IMG/VR virus record: IMGVR_UViG_3300017971_000006 | Span: 114,560 to 178,559 of that record | From: a virus | Strand: one strand, 5' to 3' | Length of the DNA: 64,000 nucleotides | Part shown: positions 1-11,400 of the stretch, piece by piece | How the letters are laid out: each line of letters starts with the position of its first letter | Position numbering within the stretch: the stretch's first letter is position 1 | Notes under the pieces: generated by a model | Database searches by the model: none | What the model saw: only the letters and a program-made list of their open reading frames with translations | What the model was told of the DNA's origin: nothing | Program-made: the position numbers and the translations under genes

Positions 1-7
1 GCTCACG

Positions 8-2932
8 TTGTCTGGCATACCTGGTGGGATTCTATACCCAGACAGCCCATACGGTACCGTAACTATAGAGCCCGACGAGATACATATAGGAGGCACGTAC
101 GATGTATACCTCAGGGCTACAGAGCTGGAGAGCACGTCGCTAGTCCTCACAGAGGTAATAGACGACGAGCCAGCCGTCAGTGGTTTGTCGGCAGCAGAGG
201 TCGCCCCTAACCAGGTAACGCTAACAGATATAGTGTTGAATGCGACCTACTTCGAGGGGGACTCTGTGTACACAGCCATAGAGGAGGCGGGAGCTAGAGG
301 ATACACACTTCAGATAGAGACAGGTACAAACGCGGGCAGCTACAGAGTTCTGAGCGTAACGCAGACGGTTGGGCTGTCCCCTGTTCTATATCTGACACCT
401 GACCTTCCGAACCCTACCAGCGGTCCTTCCAGGTGGAGGCTGGTTGACGAGCTTACAATAGAGCTCACAGGCCCGAGGCATACCAAGGTATCGGGAAACG
501 ACCTGAGCAAGATACAAGGCTCCGTCTACGTCACAACATCTTCAGGTACAGACTTCGACGCTCTAGGCGTGGCAGAGGGAGACGTTGTGCAGATTCTAGA
601 GGGGCAGGATGCGGGGGAGTACACGCTCACCGCAGACCCTATAGCTCCTGGGTTCACGTCTTTAGAGCTAGATGCGGAGATGACGTTCACAGAGACAGGT
701 GTGTCATACACCGTCTATACCCCTAATGTTGCAGGAAGCATCGACCTGCCTCTAGTCAGGGTTACATCAGTAGAGCTGCTAGATAGTGGTAATCAGCCGC
801 AAGGAACTACAGTACCGTACGCTAAGCCTGTAGACATTCAATCACGCTCCTTTCAAAACCCGGCTAGGGGCGTGAAGCATGATTGGGTAGACGTGTCTCT
901 CGGGCTGGTATCTGGAAGCATCACGTTCCCGCTCGTGGGTACGCTGTTCGTCTACAATTTTTACTTTTCTACTGTTGTTGTTACGTTCTCAGGAGAGGCA
1001 GATATAGCTTCGGTAGTTAACACGTTGAACACGATGCTGTTACCGTTCTCTAGCGGTCCTGTAGCGGTGGAGCTAGACAGCACCCACTTCGGCATCAGGC
1101 CGTTCGGTAATGGCGGAAGAGTGGCCATTACTGGGGGTACAGCGATGACCGCCGTGTTCGGGGATACCGACGTTAGGACCTCATGTGACATACGGTCTTC
1201 TAACGCCTCTGCAGGGTGGGACAGCTTAGACCCAGATGTGGACCTGGCTACAGGTCTAGATGTAATACAGGTTCTAGACGGTAATCAGGTGGGGTTCTAC
1301 CCTATTCCTTACGTAGTTGACTGGACGTCACCGTTAGGGACGGCAGACCCATCTAAAGCGCTTATTCTAGCGGAGGACACTCCGACCTTGAGCAATGCTA
1401 CGGCTCTGTCCCCTGAGCTCAACGTGCATGTTCAGATAGGGGCGCGCTCTATAGGCTCTGCAAGGATGTACTTTTTAGAGCCCACTACAATAGAGGTAGA
1501 CTCCGACACGTACTTCACGGCGTCAACAGCGTACGGGGATGTAAGGTACCTTCCTGACCCATCGCTAAGCACACAGCTAATACCACCATTACCTGGTGAT
1601 GTCCCTGTGAGGGACGGGGAGACAACGACAGGCTCGCCTACGCTGACATCCCTGTCTCAGGACTTCAATCTGTCTAGAGTACATGCCGGGGACGACCTGT
1701 TGCTGCTGTACTGGCCTTTAGCTGGTACCGTTGTGATGCCGTCAGGGGTGCCGGTGGCTAACGCCTCCGGTACAACCTTAACGTACTCTGTAGACAACGG
1801 TCCTTGGAAGACTGTTACGTTTGTCCGTGATGACCCAGCTCTGGCTCCTACGGATGTGAGTAGAGAAGGGATTGTGTCGCAGATTAACGCCTCGTTCGGC
1901 GATGATGTGTGCTCTCTTACAGGGACGGACACTCTAGAGTTTGAAGCAGACATGCTGATAACGATAAGTGAGACGGGGACAGCCAACGAGCTAATACTAG
2001 GGGATATAGCTGGTACAGCTCCTCCATTGTCGTTTCACACTGCAGGACCGAACCCTACAGGTAACAGCGTCCAAAGGAGCAACAGGTCACCAAGCTACGG
2101 TACGTACAGAATACTTTCCACGGCCACGACTACGCTCCAAGCAGACGCTCCGATACCCATCGATGCCAACTTTACAGCTAACTACCCAGGTCCTAGCTAC
2201 CCCCGGCAGAGCTACCAGATTCTCAGACCAGGAGCTCAGAGAATCACTACAACGGACATGGGTGACAACGAGGCTGAGGCAGGGCTCTACTACTTTGACG
2301 TAGAGCTTGTGTCGGAGGGGACAGGGGATATCTGGAATCTAGCAGCAGACGTGCAGATGAGTGCTGAGGGGTACAGGTCTGAAGGGTGGTACCTGACAAC
2401 GGAGGATAGCAACCTATCGTTCTCGGGTGTAGAGACCGTAAAGATAATTGTGTCTAGAACAATACTCCCGGACGGTGTAGATGATGACCCATCTAATGCC
2501 ATCCAAATTACCGGGCAGAACCTGCAGGTTAGCTACGACAGAGCTCCTGTAGTAGATAGTGTTCAGAGCTACATCAGCTCAGACATAGAGAGAGTAGTGT
2601 GCTCAAGCCCCCTTGCTCGATATCTGTCTCCCTACTTTGTGCGGATGGACGTGACGTACACTGGGGGCTCTAAGGTAGATGTTGTGCAGCCAGAGCTTGA
2701 GGATTACATCACCAAGCTGTACCCGGAGGACACGCTTAGCAGTAGTAACGTGCAGAAGATATTCTTGGACAGAGGAGCTACAGACATAGACAATCCGCTA
2801 GACCTTATCGCTATAGTTCATGAGGCCGATAGAACGGTTACAGCGCGAAGGTCGCAGGATGCTATAGGTACAGACAGTAGACTGTGCACGTTCATACCAG
2901 ATGTTCTTAACATCGTGAGAGATGTGAGCTAA
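8..2932 (+). CDS. Large β-rich tail or baseplate protein (start may lie outside the window)
   Basis: A 974-residue open frame beginning with TTG at the left edge. The frame stays open to the window border, so the true start may lie upstream. The composition is Thr/Ser/Asp/Val-rich and low in Lys, typical of extended β-structure in virions. A short module recurs at about residues 100, 194 and 420 (YTLQIETGTNAGSYRVL, VQILEGQDAGEYTL, IQVLDGNQVGFYPI), which suggests internally repeated small β domains as in baseplate or tail-spacer proteins. It heads a plus-strand tail run. No catalytic motif is visible. The structural role is inferred from composition and neighbours; the exact function is unknown. 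Confidence 0.75.
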   Translation: MSGIPGGILYPDSPYGTVTIEPDEIHIGGTYDVYLRATELESTSLVLTEVIDDEPAVSGLSAAEVAPNQVTLTDIVLNATYFEGDSVYTAIEEAGARGYTLQIETGTNAGSYRVLSVTQTVGLSPVLYLTPDLPNPTSGPSRWRLVDELTIELTGPRHTKVSGNDLSKIQGSVYVTTSSGTDFDALGVAEGDVVQILEGQDAGEYTLTADPIAPGFTSLELDAEMTFTETGVSYTVYTPNVAGSIDLPLVRVTSVELLDSGNQPQGTTVPYAKPVDIQSRSFQNPARGVKHDWVDVSLGLVSGSITFPLVGTLFVYNFYFSTVVVTFSGEADIASVVNTLNTMLLPFSSGPVAVELDSTHFGIRPFGNGGRVAITGGTAMTAVFGDTDVRTSCDIRSSNASAGWDSLDPDVDLATGLDVIQVLDGNQVGFYPIPYVVDWTSPLGTADPSKALILAEDTPTLSNATALSPELNVHVQIGARSIGSARMYFLEPTTIEVDSDTYFTASTAYGDVRYLPDPSLSTQLIPPLPGDVPVRDGETTTGSPTLTSLSQDFNLSRVHAGDDLLLLYWPLAGTVVMPSGVPVANASGTTLTYSVDNGPWKTVTFVRDDPALAPTDVSREGIVSQINASFGDDVCSLTGTDTLEFEADMLITISETGTANELILGDIAGTAPPLSFHTAGPNPTGNSVQRSNRSPSYGTYRILSTATTTLQADAPIPIDANFTANYPGPSYPRQSYQILRPGAQRITTTDMGDNEAEAGLYYFDVELVSEGTGDIWNLAADVQMSAEGYRSEGWYLTTEDSNLSFSGVETVKIIVSRTILPDGVDDDPSNAIQITGQNLQVSYDRAPVVDSVQSYISSDIERVVCSSPLARYLSPYFVRMDVTYTGGSKVDVVQPELEDYITKLYPEDTLSSSNVQKIFLDRGATDIDNPLDLIAIVHEADRTVTARRSQDAIGTDSRLCTFIPDVLNIVRDVS

Positions 2933-3243
2933 TCTTTTCCTACAATAGGGATTATGTCATGAGGTATCTTTGAGGCATCTCCAAACTCCAGAACGACGCT
3001 AGTGTGCGGGTCTATGAGGTATTGACAGTGAGTGCAACGAAGAAGAGCTCTAGCTACAACACTGGTGTCGTCGGCGAACGCGTGCCGAGAGTCGAACTCT
3101 TTTTGCAGTGGGACGCGGCAACGGGGACACTCAAACTGTCGGTAGAAGGTCTCTTGAGACTTGGCAGGCCCCTCAAGCGCATTCTCCACTCCCTCTATCG
3201 CCTTCCAGACAAGAACAGGGTCTAGCTCGGTGTAAACTGGCAT
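2929..3243 (-). CDS. Small zinc-binding protein inside the tail operon
   Basis: A 104-residue protein with two CxxC knuckles (CPRC near residue 39 and CTHC near 70), which together can bind one zinc ion. It lies on the strand opposite to its tail-gene neighbours. Its stop codon overlaps the stop of the upstream plus-strand gene by four bases. The start at 3243 is 38 bases before the next tail gene, so it sits in a gap just large enough for it. I do not recognise the family. The opposite orientation and zinc knuckles resemble the many small zinc proteins of the replication region rather than virion proteins. Confidence 0.7.
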   Translation of the reverse strand: MPVYTELDPVLVWKAIEGVENALEGPAKSQETFYRQFECPRCRVPLQKEFDSRHAFADDTSVVARALLRCTHCQYLIDPHTSVVLEFGDASKIPHDIIPIVGKD

Positions 3244-3280
3244 GAGGAAAAGATAGGCTTGTAGAGGAAGAAAGTCAAAG

Positions 3281-6200
3281 ATGGCCGCATACGACTACTA
3301 CGACGGTACCTACCCCCCTGCGACGCAGATTATAAATCTGCCGGGAGGGCCTTCTGTAACTACAAGCCCAGGTAATCACTTCTACGGTGGACCCCCACCC
3401 TACGCTGATGACCTAGCTATACAGGTTCCAGGTCCTACGGGTGACCCGGGAAGTGCCTACATCTACATAGGACTTGCCGTAGAGCCTGAGTTCACGCTTG
3501 AGTGGAACATTTACACAGCGTCGTTGCCGGTAGACTTCACGCACGTCACCACGCAGCACGTATTCGTGGGAGCCCTGAATGCTACAGGGGCGTGTGCCGG
3601 ACTGTTCTTGTCTAAGGTAGGTATGATGTACGGCGGAGGCGTGATTCACGACGCCTCGCAGCTTATGAGCGTAGGCAGCGCCACTCAGATTATTCCTGGG
3701 AGCTACGAGTACATCAAGGAGGGCTTGATGCTCAACATCCGCATGGCGGTGAGCACCATCATCAATGCGGCGTATATATTTGTAACCCCTAAGAGCGAGC
3801 TGCCCACCTACCAGCTTAGAGCTGTGATGCCGTTGATAGACGCTGACATCTTGGCGTTCTCTGCCGTGGACCGAACGGTAGTTAGTGTGTGTGGAGAGTA
3901 CGGGTCCGAGGCGTTAGTGTACCTAGACCGAATACAGATGACTGATGCGGTGCTGATACCTAACGTAATACCTATCGCTGACGCAGGGGATGACCAGGCG
4001 GTCAGGTCGTGCAGCATTGTAGAGCTAGATGGTTCTGCCTCGTTCGACCCAGAGGGAGCTCCTCTTGCGTACGAGTGGCACCTTACAGACGCTCCTATCG
4101 GAAGTGAGAATGCATTAGAGCTTAACGACGGTAATATCGTAGCCGCAGATGAGATAAGGTCTACAGAGCTGTCTATCCCACACACCACAGACCCTGTTCT
4201 TCCCGGAGACATCATACAGCTTAACGGAATAGCGCGGGTTGTAGACACTGTGGGCGTAGTAGGTGGTGATGTGTACATGACCGTACCTCCATCGCAAGCG
4301 GATATGACGGTTAGCAGCGGCGTGTCCTTTAAGGTGTTAAGGCAACGAGGCGTGCGTGACGCCACTGAGGTACATCCAACATTCCTACCGGACAAGCCTG
4401 GGTTCTACTCCTTTGAGCTTACCGTGTTCGATGGCCAGAACTACTCTGAGGCCAGTCAGACCATTGTAAACGTTCTAGAGTCTCCGCTTCCTAGAGGATG
4501 CACTCCAGACTTATCCTTTATCTGGTCGTACCTTGGTGACTTTTGGAGGCTTGTCGAGGAGAAGGAGCCTATTGCAACCTTCTGGTCTGCCCTTGCACAG
4601 GTGACAGCATCGGAGCTGTACACGCTGTGGCAGATAGACTACTCAAAGTCTTTAAGGGACATCCAGCGACAGTTCGTGCGCAGGTGGCTGCACTATGACC
4701 CCCTACTGGCCGAACCGCTACCAGAGCTGACCCAGATAAGAGCGCTGTGGGAGGGTGTCACCACCTCTCTGATTCCCTCTGCAGGAGTAGCTGGCGTGTC
4801 TGCGTCTACTATAGTCCTGTCTTTTCTGGGACAGGAGGTATCCTACACGTTCACAGGACCGGACCCATTTACCTACGGAGAGCTTGTAAATGAGCTCGTA
4901 GGAGCGCTGGCTAGGTACGGTTTCACAATACAGCCTGTGGTGGACAGGAGCTCTGCCCCCGCTCCTTACGACGGGTACGTCAGAATATACGCCCCGTTCC
5001 CGTTCACAGTGGAGGCTACTAGTACCATACCCAGCTCTATCCTGCCTCGCTCGTCAAGCATCTACCCGAAAGGCTCCTCTGGGGCGGGCGTAGCGGAGAG
5101 AACATACCGTACCAGCATCTCATTAGAGGGTCTGGGAGTTCAGGAGAACGACGTTCTCCTTGTTGGTGGTATTGGGTACCGTATTCTACGCGTTCAAGAT
5201 GACGCATCAGACCCTCTAGCGTACCAACGTATTACGCTAAAAGACGCTCTCCCTGTTACTGTGGGTACTGAGTGGTCCATAGGTGCGGCCACGCGTTCGG
5301 AGCTGTTGGACTTCTACAAAGGGCTGGTTACGGTGGGGGACCACGTATACTTTGAGGTCCTAGGAATAGACCCAGACCTCGCCCCCGCCGCACAGGAATA
5401 CGAGATTGTACACACTACAGTGCTAGGGGTGTGCGAGGGTGTTCCGGAGGAGGTGCAGGTTGACCCGACACCCCTAGGAGCGTATCTGTACAGACCAGAT
5501 GAGTACAGGGTGCGTCTAGCTAAGGTTGTGCGGAGGAGGTACATTCCGCGCTCAGAGCTAGTTGTAGACGTACCGACGTTGCGCGACAAGATAGTGATAG
5601 AGGATGAGGCAGAGGTTCTTAGGCGCAATCTAGATTTCTACCTAGACACCTTTAGGGATGTCCCCTGTATACGATTTGTAGCAGATGTTAACGGTCTGGA
5701 CGTTTGGGAAGGAGAGACGCCTCCTGACCGTCTTTGGGCTGAGTACAGCTATCTAGACAACAGCGAGCGCATAGAGGCAAACTTCGGAATTCCTGTAAGC
5801 TTTACTCTAGACGACCTAGACACCCTTTCAAGCGGCGTTGACTATCTGTCTGCCGTTAGAGGTTTATGGTACGCCTACTCCCACTCTCCCACCTTGTACA
5901 ACCTGCGTGTAGGGGTGCAGATTCTACTTGGGCTCCCGTTCGCAGAGGAGACAGGTACTATTGAGGAGATACGAACAGACTTCTCCCCCAATGAGGGCAG
6001 GATTCTAATACGAGATACCGCCAATCCGGAGATAGTAAGGTCGTATACCTTCCCTAGAGACCTAGAGATGGAGGTAGACTTCTCCACGGGGGAGAGGTGG
6101 ACAGAGGGGGATGAGGTACCGCAGTTCGCCCCCCTTGTGACCGGTGCCGAGATACTGGACTACGTTAACGACCCAGACTGGTTTGTTGGGTACCTTAACC

Positions 6201-7111
6201 AGGGCCACCTAAGGGAGATAGAGAAGTTCTTTAGGTTCATGCTCAGGGTGGACAGTACGGTGTTTAACCTGTCTGCTCTGATATTCGCACACGAGTTCGT
6301 GCTACGTGTTAAGCCCAAGTACACGTACCCAAAGCTAGTAGTGCTGTTGGCGGCGGAGGACTCCGAGATAGACGTCACAGACCAGACGGAGGCATCTGTA
6401 ACTGTAATAGTAACGGATGTCCCGTGTGACGGCTCTAAGTGGTTGGGCATAGGGCTTACGTGGGATGACCCCAGATGCGGAGGGGGCGGGTGGCGCAACC
6501 AGTACGATTCAAACCCGGACCCGAACGACCCTCCGCCTGTTGCTCCTGTGCCTGATGCCGAGATTCTTTGGGGGTACGACAAAGCGTATCTGTGCCCTGA
6601 CGACCCGATATACGCAAACGTCACAGTGACGTTTGCAGCGCCTACTTTGATAACCCCGGCCTCTGAGTTCCCTCCGAACGACCCAGTAAGCACGACTCAC
6701 GTATTCCTAGACCCAGCTCCCGTGCTCCCGCTGTCTCTGGGTCCTTCGATATCCCCCTTTGAAGGTGAGCTAGTGCGCTTGGACCTCTTGGTGTACGGTA
6801 TCGTTGGCGCATCGAATGGCTACGTGGTTGAGGTAAATATAGGCGGGTTTTTGGCTGCATCTATACCGTTTGATGCTCAGAATCCTAACACTGAGCTTCA
6901 CGCGGCCTTAGCTTTATCCATTAAAGCTGCCGATACAGTAGATGTAAGGTTGTATGAAACTACAGGAGACCCGGCCCCTCCATGGACTAGAGTGCGTATA
7001 GCGGTAGTTCAGGAGGAGAGGGACGCGCTCAATAATCCTGTATATTGGTGGCAGAAGTACGGTCTAGTAATACCTGCCGGGCTGTACAGCTACTCTTTGG
7101 GGCCGATGTGA
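3281..7111 (+). CDS. Giant tail/baseplate protein with a PKD/Ig-like domain
   Basis: A 1276-residue protein; the ATG is preceded by GAGGAAG at good spacing. Residues from about 228 to 395 look like a PKD-type Ig domain: ADAGDDQ, then LDGSASFDPEG and YEWHL near its start, and FELTVFDGQ near its end. PKD domains are common in surface-binding and tail proteins. The rest is β-rich, with an acidic central part containing several Tyr/Trp-rich stretches. It ends ATGTGA, overlapping the next gene. The location in a tail cluster suggests a baseplate or tail-tip component. No enzyme motif was seen. Confidence 0.75.
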   Translation: MAAYDYYDGTYPPATQIINLPGGPSVTTSPGNHFYGGPPPYADDLAIQVPGPTGDPGSAYIYIGLAVEPEFTLEWNIYTASLPVDFTHVTTQHVFVGALNATGACAGLFLSKVGMMYGGGVIHDASQLMSVGSATQIIPGSYEYIKEGLMLNIRMAVSTIINAAYIFVTPKSELPTYQLRAVMPLIDADILAFSAVDRTVVSVCGEYGSEALVYLDRIQMTDAVLIPNVIPIADAGDDQAVRSCSIVELDGSASFDPEGAPLAYEWHLTDAPIGSENALELNDGNIVAADEIRSTELSIPHTTDPVLPGDIIQLNGIARVVDTVGVVGGDVYMTVPPSQADMTVSSGVSFKVLRQRGVRDATEVHPTFLPDKPGFYSFELTVFDGQNYSEASQTIVNVLESPLPRGCTPDLSFIWSYLGDFWRLVEEKEPIATFWSALAQVTASELYTLWQIDYSKSLRDIQRQFVRRWLHYDPLLAEPLPELTQIRALWEGVTTSLIPSAGVAGVSASTIVLSFLGQEVSYTFTGPDPFTYGELVNELVGALARYGFTIQPVVDRSSAPAPYDGYVRIYAPFPFTVEATSTIPSSILPRSSSIYPKGSSGAGVAERTYRTSISLEGLGVQENDVLLVGGIGYRILRVQDDASDPLAYQRITLKDALPVTVGTEWSIGAATRSELLDFYKGLVTVGDHVYFEVLGIDPDLAPAAQEYEIVHTTVLGVCEGVPEEVQVDPTPLGAYLYRPDEYRVRLAKVVRRRYIPRSELVVDVPTLRDKIVIEDEAEVLRRNLDFYLDTFRDVPCIRFVADVNGLDVWEGETPPDRLWAEYSYLDNSERIEANFGIPVSFTLDDLDTLSSGVDYLSAVRGLWYAYSHSPTLYNLRVGVQILLGLPFAEETGTIEEIRTDFSPNEGRILIRDTANPEIVRSYTFPRDLEMEVDFSTGERWTEGDEVPQFAPLVTGAEILDYVNDPDWFVGYLNQGHLREIEKFFRFMLRVDSTVFNLSALIFAHEFVLRVKPKYTYPKLVVLLAAEDSEIDVTDQTEASVTVIVTDVPCDGSKWLGIGLTWDDPRCGGGGWRNQYDSNPDPNDPPPVAPVPDAEILWGYDKAYLCPDDPIYANVTVTFAAPTLITPASEFPPNDPVSTTHVFLDPAPVLPLSLGPSISPFEGELVRLDLLVYGIVGASNGYVVEVNIGGFLAASIPFDAQNPNTELHAALALSIKAADTVDVRLYETTGDPAPPWTRVRIAVVQEERDALNNPVYWWQKYGLVIPAGLYSYSLGPM

Positions 7112-7767
7112 AAGCTAATGTGTTCATCACCCTTCGCGAGAGGGGAAAGATAGTAGCCAGGAGAGAAGGTCACAATGTTTTTGTAGACCTCGGTAGACAG
7201 TGGCTGTCTAACTATATAAGTCTACTGCCAGGAGACGTACCCGCGGACCCCAGGAGCATACGCTACATGGGGGTAGGTATAGGCGGTATAGAGCAAACTG
7301 AGCAGGCGATGGTAACATCTCCCCCGATATCTCTTGCGTACCCCGTAGGGTTTGACCCGCACGGTACGTCAGGTTTTGAGTACAAGGACTACTGCCCTAT
7401 ATCCCCTACAATAACCACACTAGAGCTTCCTGTACGTGTGTTCGGCTCTCAGAATCCGTACTCTGTACCTACTCTGATAGACGAGTGGTTGGTAGACATG
7501 GCCCCTGGGTGGCCGTATGGCGGCATAATCACCCATCCAACTCCGTACTCCACGGCATACAGAATTATACTGGATGGGTCTTTAGGGCATGTCGTTTACG
7601 GTACGTTCACTGAGATGCCCATCTCAGAGGCGGGGTTATACAACAACTTCTCTCTTAACCCTACTGGGTTTCCCTACGGAAACACTCTATTCGCGTACCA
7701 TAACTTCCCCGCAGTAATCATGACTACGGCACATACGCTAGAGATAATCTGGCACGTGAGGTTCTAG
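7108..7767 (+). CDS. Virion protein, first of a tandem paralogue pair
   Basis: About 219 residues from a GTG that overlaps the stop of the preceding gene (GTGA). A longer frame opens at a TTG at 7045, but alignment with the next gene starts only at MKANVFITLRERG, so the GTG is preferred. Both proteins share RERGKIV-RREGHN-F-D-GRQWL near the N-terminus, a KYMG/RYMGxGIGG motif, and a C-terminal PISEAGL or PISELGL motif. The pair is a duplication. The position between a giant tail protein and a tailspike suggests a fibre connector or baseplate wedge part. Function unknown. Confidence 0.75.
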   Translation: MKANVFITLRERGKIVARREGHNVFVDLGRQWLSNYISLLPGDVPADPRSIRYMGVGIGGIEQTEQAMVTSPPISLAYPVGFDPHGTSGFEYKDYCPISPTITTLELPVRVFGSQNPYSVPTLIDEWLVDMAPGWPYGGIITHPTPYSTAYRIILDGSLGHVVYGTFTEMPISEAGLYNNFSLNPTGFPYGNTLFAYHNFPAVIMTTAHTLEIIWHVRF

Positions 7768-8406
7768 ATGAAGGGTCTAATAAACCTGAAGGATGACATC
7801 GAGGTTAAGCAGAACCTCACTCTGGTAGCTAGAGAGCGAGGGAAGATAGTGGACCGAAGAGAGGGACACAACATCTTCCTGGATGTCGGTAGACAGTGGC
7901 TGGCCGAGCTTATTGCGTACATAAGCTTTTTCCCGGAGACTACGCAGAGGGACGACCGCATCAAGTACATGGGGCTGGGCATAGGAGGTACAAGGCAGCT
8001 CGCCCTTCCTACAGCTAACTCGGGGGCACTGCTGGCTGACTACCCTGGTACGAACAACCAGACAGACTTGCTACCTACGGTGTCTCAGCTGGAGAGACCG
8101 GTAAGGGTCACCGGTGACCCTGGAGGGGGACCTCCTATCGGAACAGACGAGTGGATAGGTCAGGTAGCCGCCCCTCCTACATGGCCCACGCCACAGTCAG
8201 TGACGTTCTTTAGGGTATTCACGCAGCTGGAGATTAGCTATGGGCCCTACCTCACCGTGCCCATCTCTGAGCTTGGGCTGTTCACGGCTGCAGCAAACCC
8301 AGCTTTTCAGTACAACGCGGGGTACATGGTTGCGTACGACACTGTTGATACAATAAGCAAGACCTCCGCAATCGAGATTGAGGTACGCTGGACCTTCCAG
8401 TTCTAG
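7768..8406 (+). CDS. Virion protein, second of a tandem paralogue pair
   Basis: A 212-residue protein whose ATG directly follows the previous stop. It shares RERGKIVDRREGHN, DVGRQWL, YMGLGIGG, a DEW motif near the middle and PISELGL with the preceding gene, so the two arose by tandem duplication and diverged. The N-terminal RREGHN-F/V motif resembles a conserved start seen in phage baseplate or fibre-associated proteins; that is a recollection, not a search. No transmembrane or catalytic feature is visible. Translation is probably coupled to the upstream gene because there is no gap. Confidence 0.75.
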   Translation: MKGLINLKDDIEVKQNLTLVARERGKIVDRREGHNIFLDVGRQWLAELIAYISFFPETTQRDDRIKYMGLGIGGTRQLALPTANSGALLADYPGTNNQTDLLPTVSQLERPVRVTGDPGGGPPIGTDEWIGQVAAPPTWPTPQSVTFFRVFTQLEISYGPYLTVPISELGLFTAAANPAFQYNAGYMVAYDTVDTISKTSAIEIEVRWTFQF

Positions 8407-8415
8407 GAGCCGAGG

Positions 8416-11400
8416 ATGCCGTTTCACAGACTAACCACGCCGACCTACTACCTACCTGTTCCTTGGCCCCCCGTAGGGTACGACTACATCAACAACGACC
8501 CGGCAGCACCGTTCTCTCAAGCACCGGCAGATGGAGCTAAGGCAGGCGGTAGCTTCCCTGGGACCTACTTCATAGACTTCGGTGAGGACGCGGAGTCTCT
8601 GTATGGAAACAGGGCACATAGGGCTTTAGCAGAGAACACAGACTTCCTAGACAACATTCTGAGTAGCAGCATCCCCAAGGTAACGTACAGGGATAGTACT
8701 CCTCTCTTCGGAATCAACAACACTACCATCACCGGAGAGGTGTTCGTCGGGGAGGCTGGGACACCAGACACGCTAGAGACGCACGGTAGGCTGTTCAGCG
8801 TCGTAGACCCCAATACAATGCACGAGCTGGTTCTATCTACGGGCATCCGGGTGTACGTTAACGCTGTTGACGATGGCGGAGGTCTGCCTGTCGTAGGGAA
8901 CGGGTTCCAGACAAACCCTCGCATCTTCTTCAATACCCCGATACCGGCCGGAGTTCAGTACAGAGTCATCTACGGAGAACGCTCTAGCTTTGCTGGGATA
9001 TCTACCGGTACTCCTCCTACTCTTAGTGGGCTGTTGGGGGAGTCTATCAGGTCTGCTCATCTAATACCTGGAGAGGTTTTGCGCGTCCTACTGGAGGCGT
9101 TCAGGCGCGTTGGAGGGGATGGGGCTGTTGACGCGATACAGCTCACTAAGATAGAGACACCATCCGGCTCTAATCCCCTAGCGTTTATAGGGCATAACTT
9201 CATTGATGTAGAGGTAGATACTAACGCAGATTTTGTGGATGGAGGGGTATTTAACGTAGCCTTCTCAGGCGGTAGCAACATCTTCAGCGTAAGGGAGACA
9301 AGCGGATTTGTACCGTCTTGCTGGTCGTCTGACTTTACGATACGTTTTCAAGATGTCAACACGCTTATGATGGCCTCCCCACGCCCTGTTCCTCTTACTG
9401 AGGGGTTGGCGTCTGACGGAGCAAGGTTCCCTAGACTTATAGAGTCTGACCCAAGCACAATAGGCATCCGACCCAGCCTTATGCGGCTATTAAACGCCAA
9501 GTTCAAGGTTACCGTGGGTGATGGGGTAAACAGCTTTGGAGACTTCAATGGAGCATCCGCCATCACGGAGGTTCTATCCGCCTTTAGCGGGCTAGGGTCT
9601 CCTGCTACTATACTGCACATACAAGTAAAGGAAGGTGTGTACAACTCCTTCCACACGTCCTCTATCCCGTCTAACCTAGTGCTGGAGGGTATGGGTACAT
9701 CCTCTATTGTCTTCCTGAATGGGAACATATCCCTAAATAGTATAGTGATACGAGACCTGTACCTGCAGAACACCGTTGCAGGCGCTGTGAGTATCTCTGC
9801 TTCTAACTTCGTCAAGGTAGAGCGGTCTTATGTGTACGATATAACACTTCAAGTAGCCCCTACGCTGACTAACTACAACACCTACGCATGCTACCTAAAG
9901 GACTCACGACTCAGACAGCAGTACGGTCCTGCAGTGCACATACGTCCAAGCAGTGATGGTGTCGTAACCTCAGGGGTAAAGGCAGAAGGGTGTTTCTTCA
10001 CTATGACAGGTGAGCACCCTCCTATGCGCATAAGCACGAACCTCGTTGGATTGGGGGATACTGCCGACGTAAACGACGTAGTATTTGAAGATTGTCAGCT
10101 AAAGTTGTTCGGATGCTCCTCTGTAGGAGGTAACCTTAGCGAGAACGTAGGGGCTGTCGACATTGAGCATCCTGCTATAGGTCCGGTACTCACTGTTCAC
10201 GACCTAGTGTTCGTGCGCTGTAGAGTAGAGGCAAACTGGTTCGGGGCCTCGCAGAACAGTATTCTGCTGTACCTTAGAGGGTTTAACGGGACATCAGCTT
10301 TTACACTGAACCATCTTAGGATTGAGGGCGGTAGATGGACATGTCCCGGACAAGACACCGAAATTGCGCCTCTATATGTAGGTGGGTGGCAAGCCTCTAG
10401 CACTGGGTATAGACCAAATAAGGTAACTATACGAGATGTACAGTGGGGGTTTGAGTCAGGTACATACACAACTGCAGTACCTCATGGAACCTTCGCCGCC
10501 GAGGTAGGTGTAGGAAAATCTTCCACAGTAGCATCATTCTATATCAGTGCGGATAATTTAGTGATTAATAATCTCTCATTTTTCCGCACTATACGTCGTC
10601 TGGGAGACAGCGTTAGCGCATGTGACCTCATGCTTGGTGGAGCAAAGTCTTACGACGTAGATGGAATATTTATCGAGAACATAGCTAATGATTTCGCCCC
10701 CGCAGCAGCTGACCCTGACTATAGAGTGGTTATAGCGGGGGATTCCCCGTTCGGGTCTAATGGGTCCATATCTAGGTTAGTCATAGACGGTACCGGTAAT
10801 GCGGAAATATGTGATATTGCTGCTCTGATGGCTGTAAGCAACGGCAGTCTAGTATTAAAGGACTGTACGTTTAGACAGCTAGGAACAGGTGGTAGCGGTT
10901 CGGCTATACACATATTCTCTGGTACCCTAGATGAGGCTAACGGATTCGAGCTTCATGACTCATTAATCAAGAATGTACCTGGACTTGGAGTGTTCTTATC
11001 CTTGGACCCTGCACACGACGATGTCACCGGAGTTACTATACGTGGCTGCGATATAGACAACTGCCTTGTGGGTGCGGCGCTAGTGTCGGAGCTTGGAGGT
11101 CAGTATATTACAGATGTACGTGTACAAGATAATATAATACATAATTGCAGCTCGTATGGGTTGTGGTACGCACCAGGTGCCGCGCTTAAGGACTGTTTCG
11201 TAATTACTAACAATACGATAAAGGACAACAACAGCGGTCTAACGCATACACAGATATTGTTCGGTAGAAACGGAGCTGCTGTTCGCGGGGCGTCTTTGGG
11301 CGGTATTCTTGTGGGAAACAACTGTGGGTACGACGGTGCAGACAATGGAATCATAACGTTCTATATAAAGTCGACACCACCTTCGGCCGTCCCCTACCCA

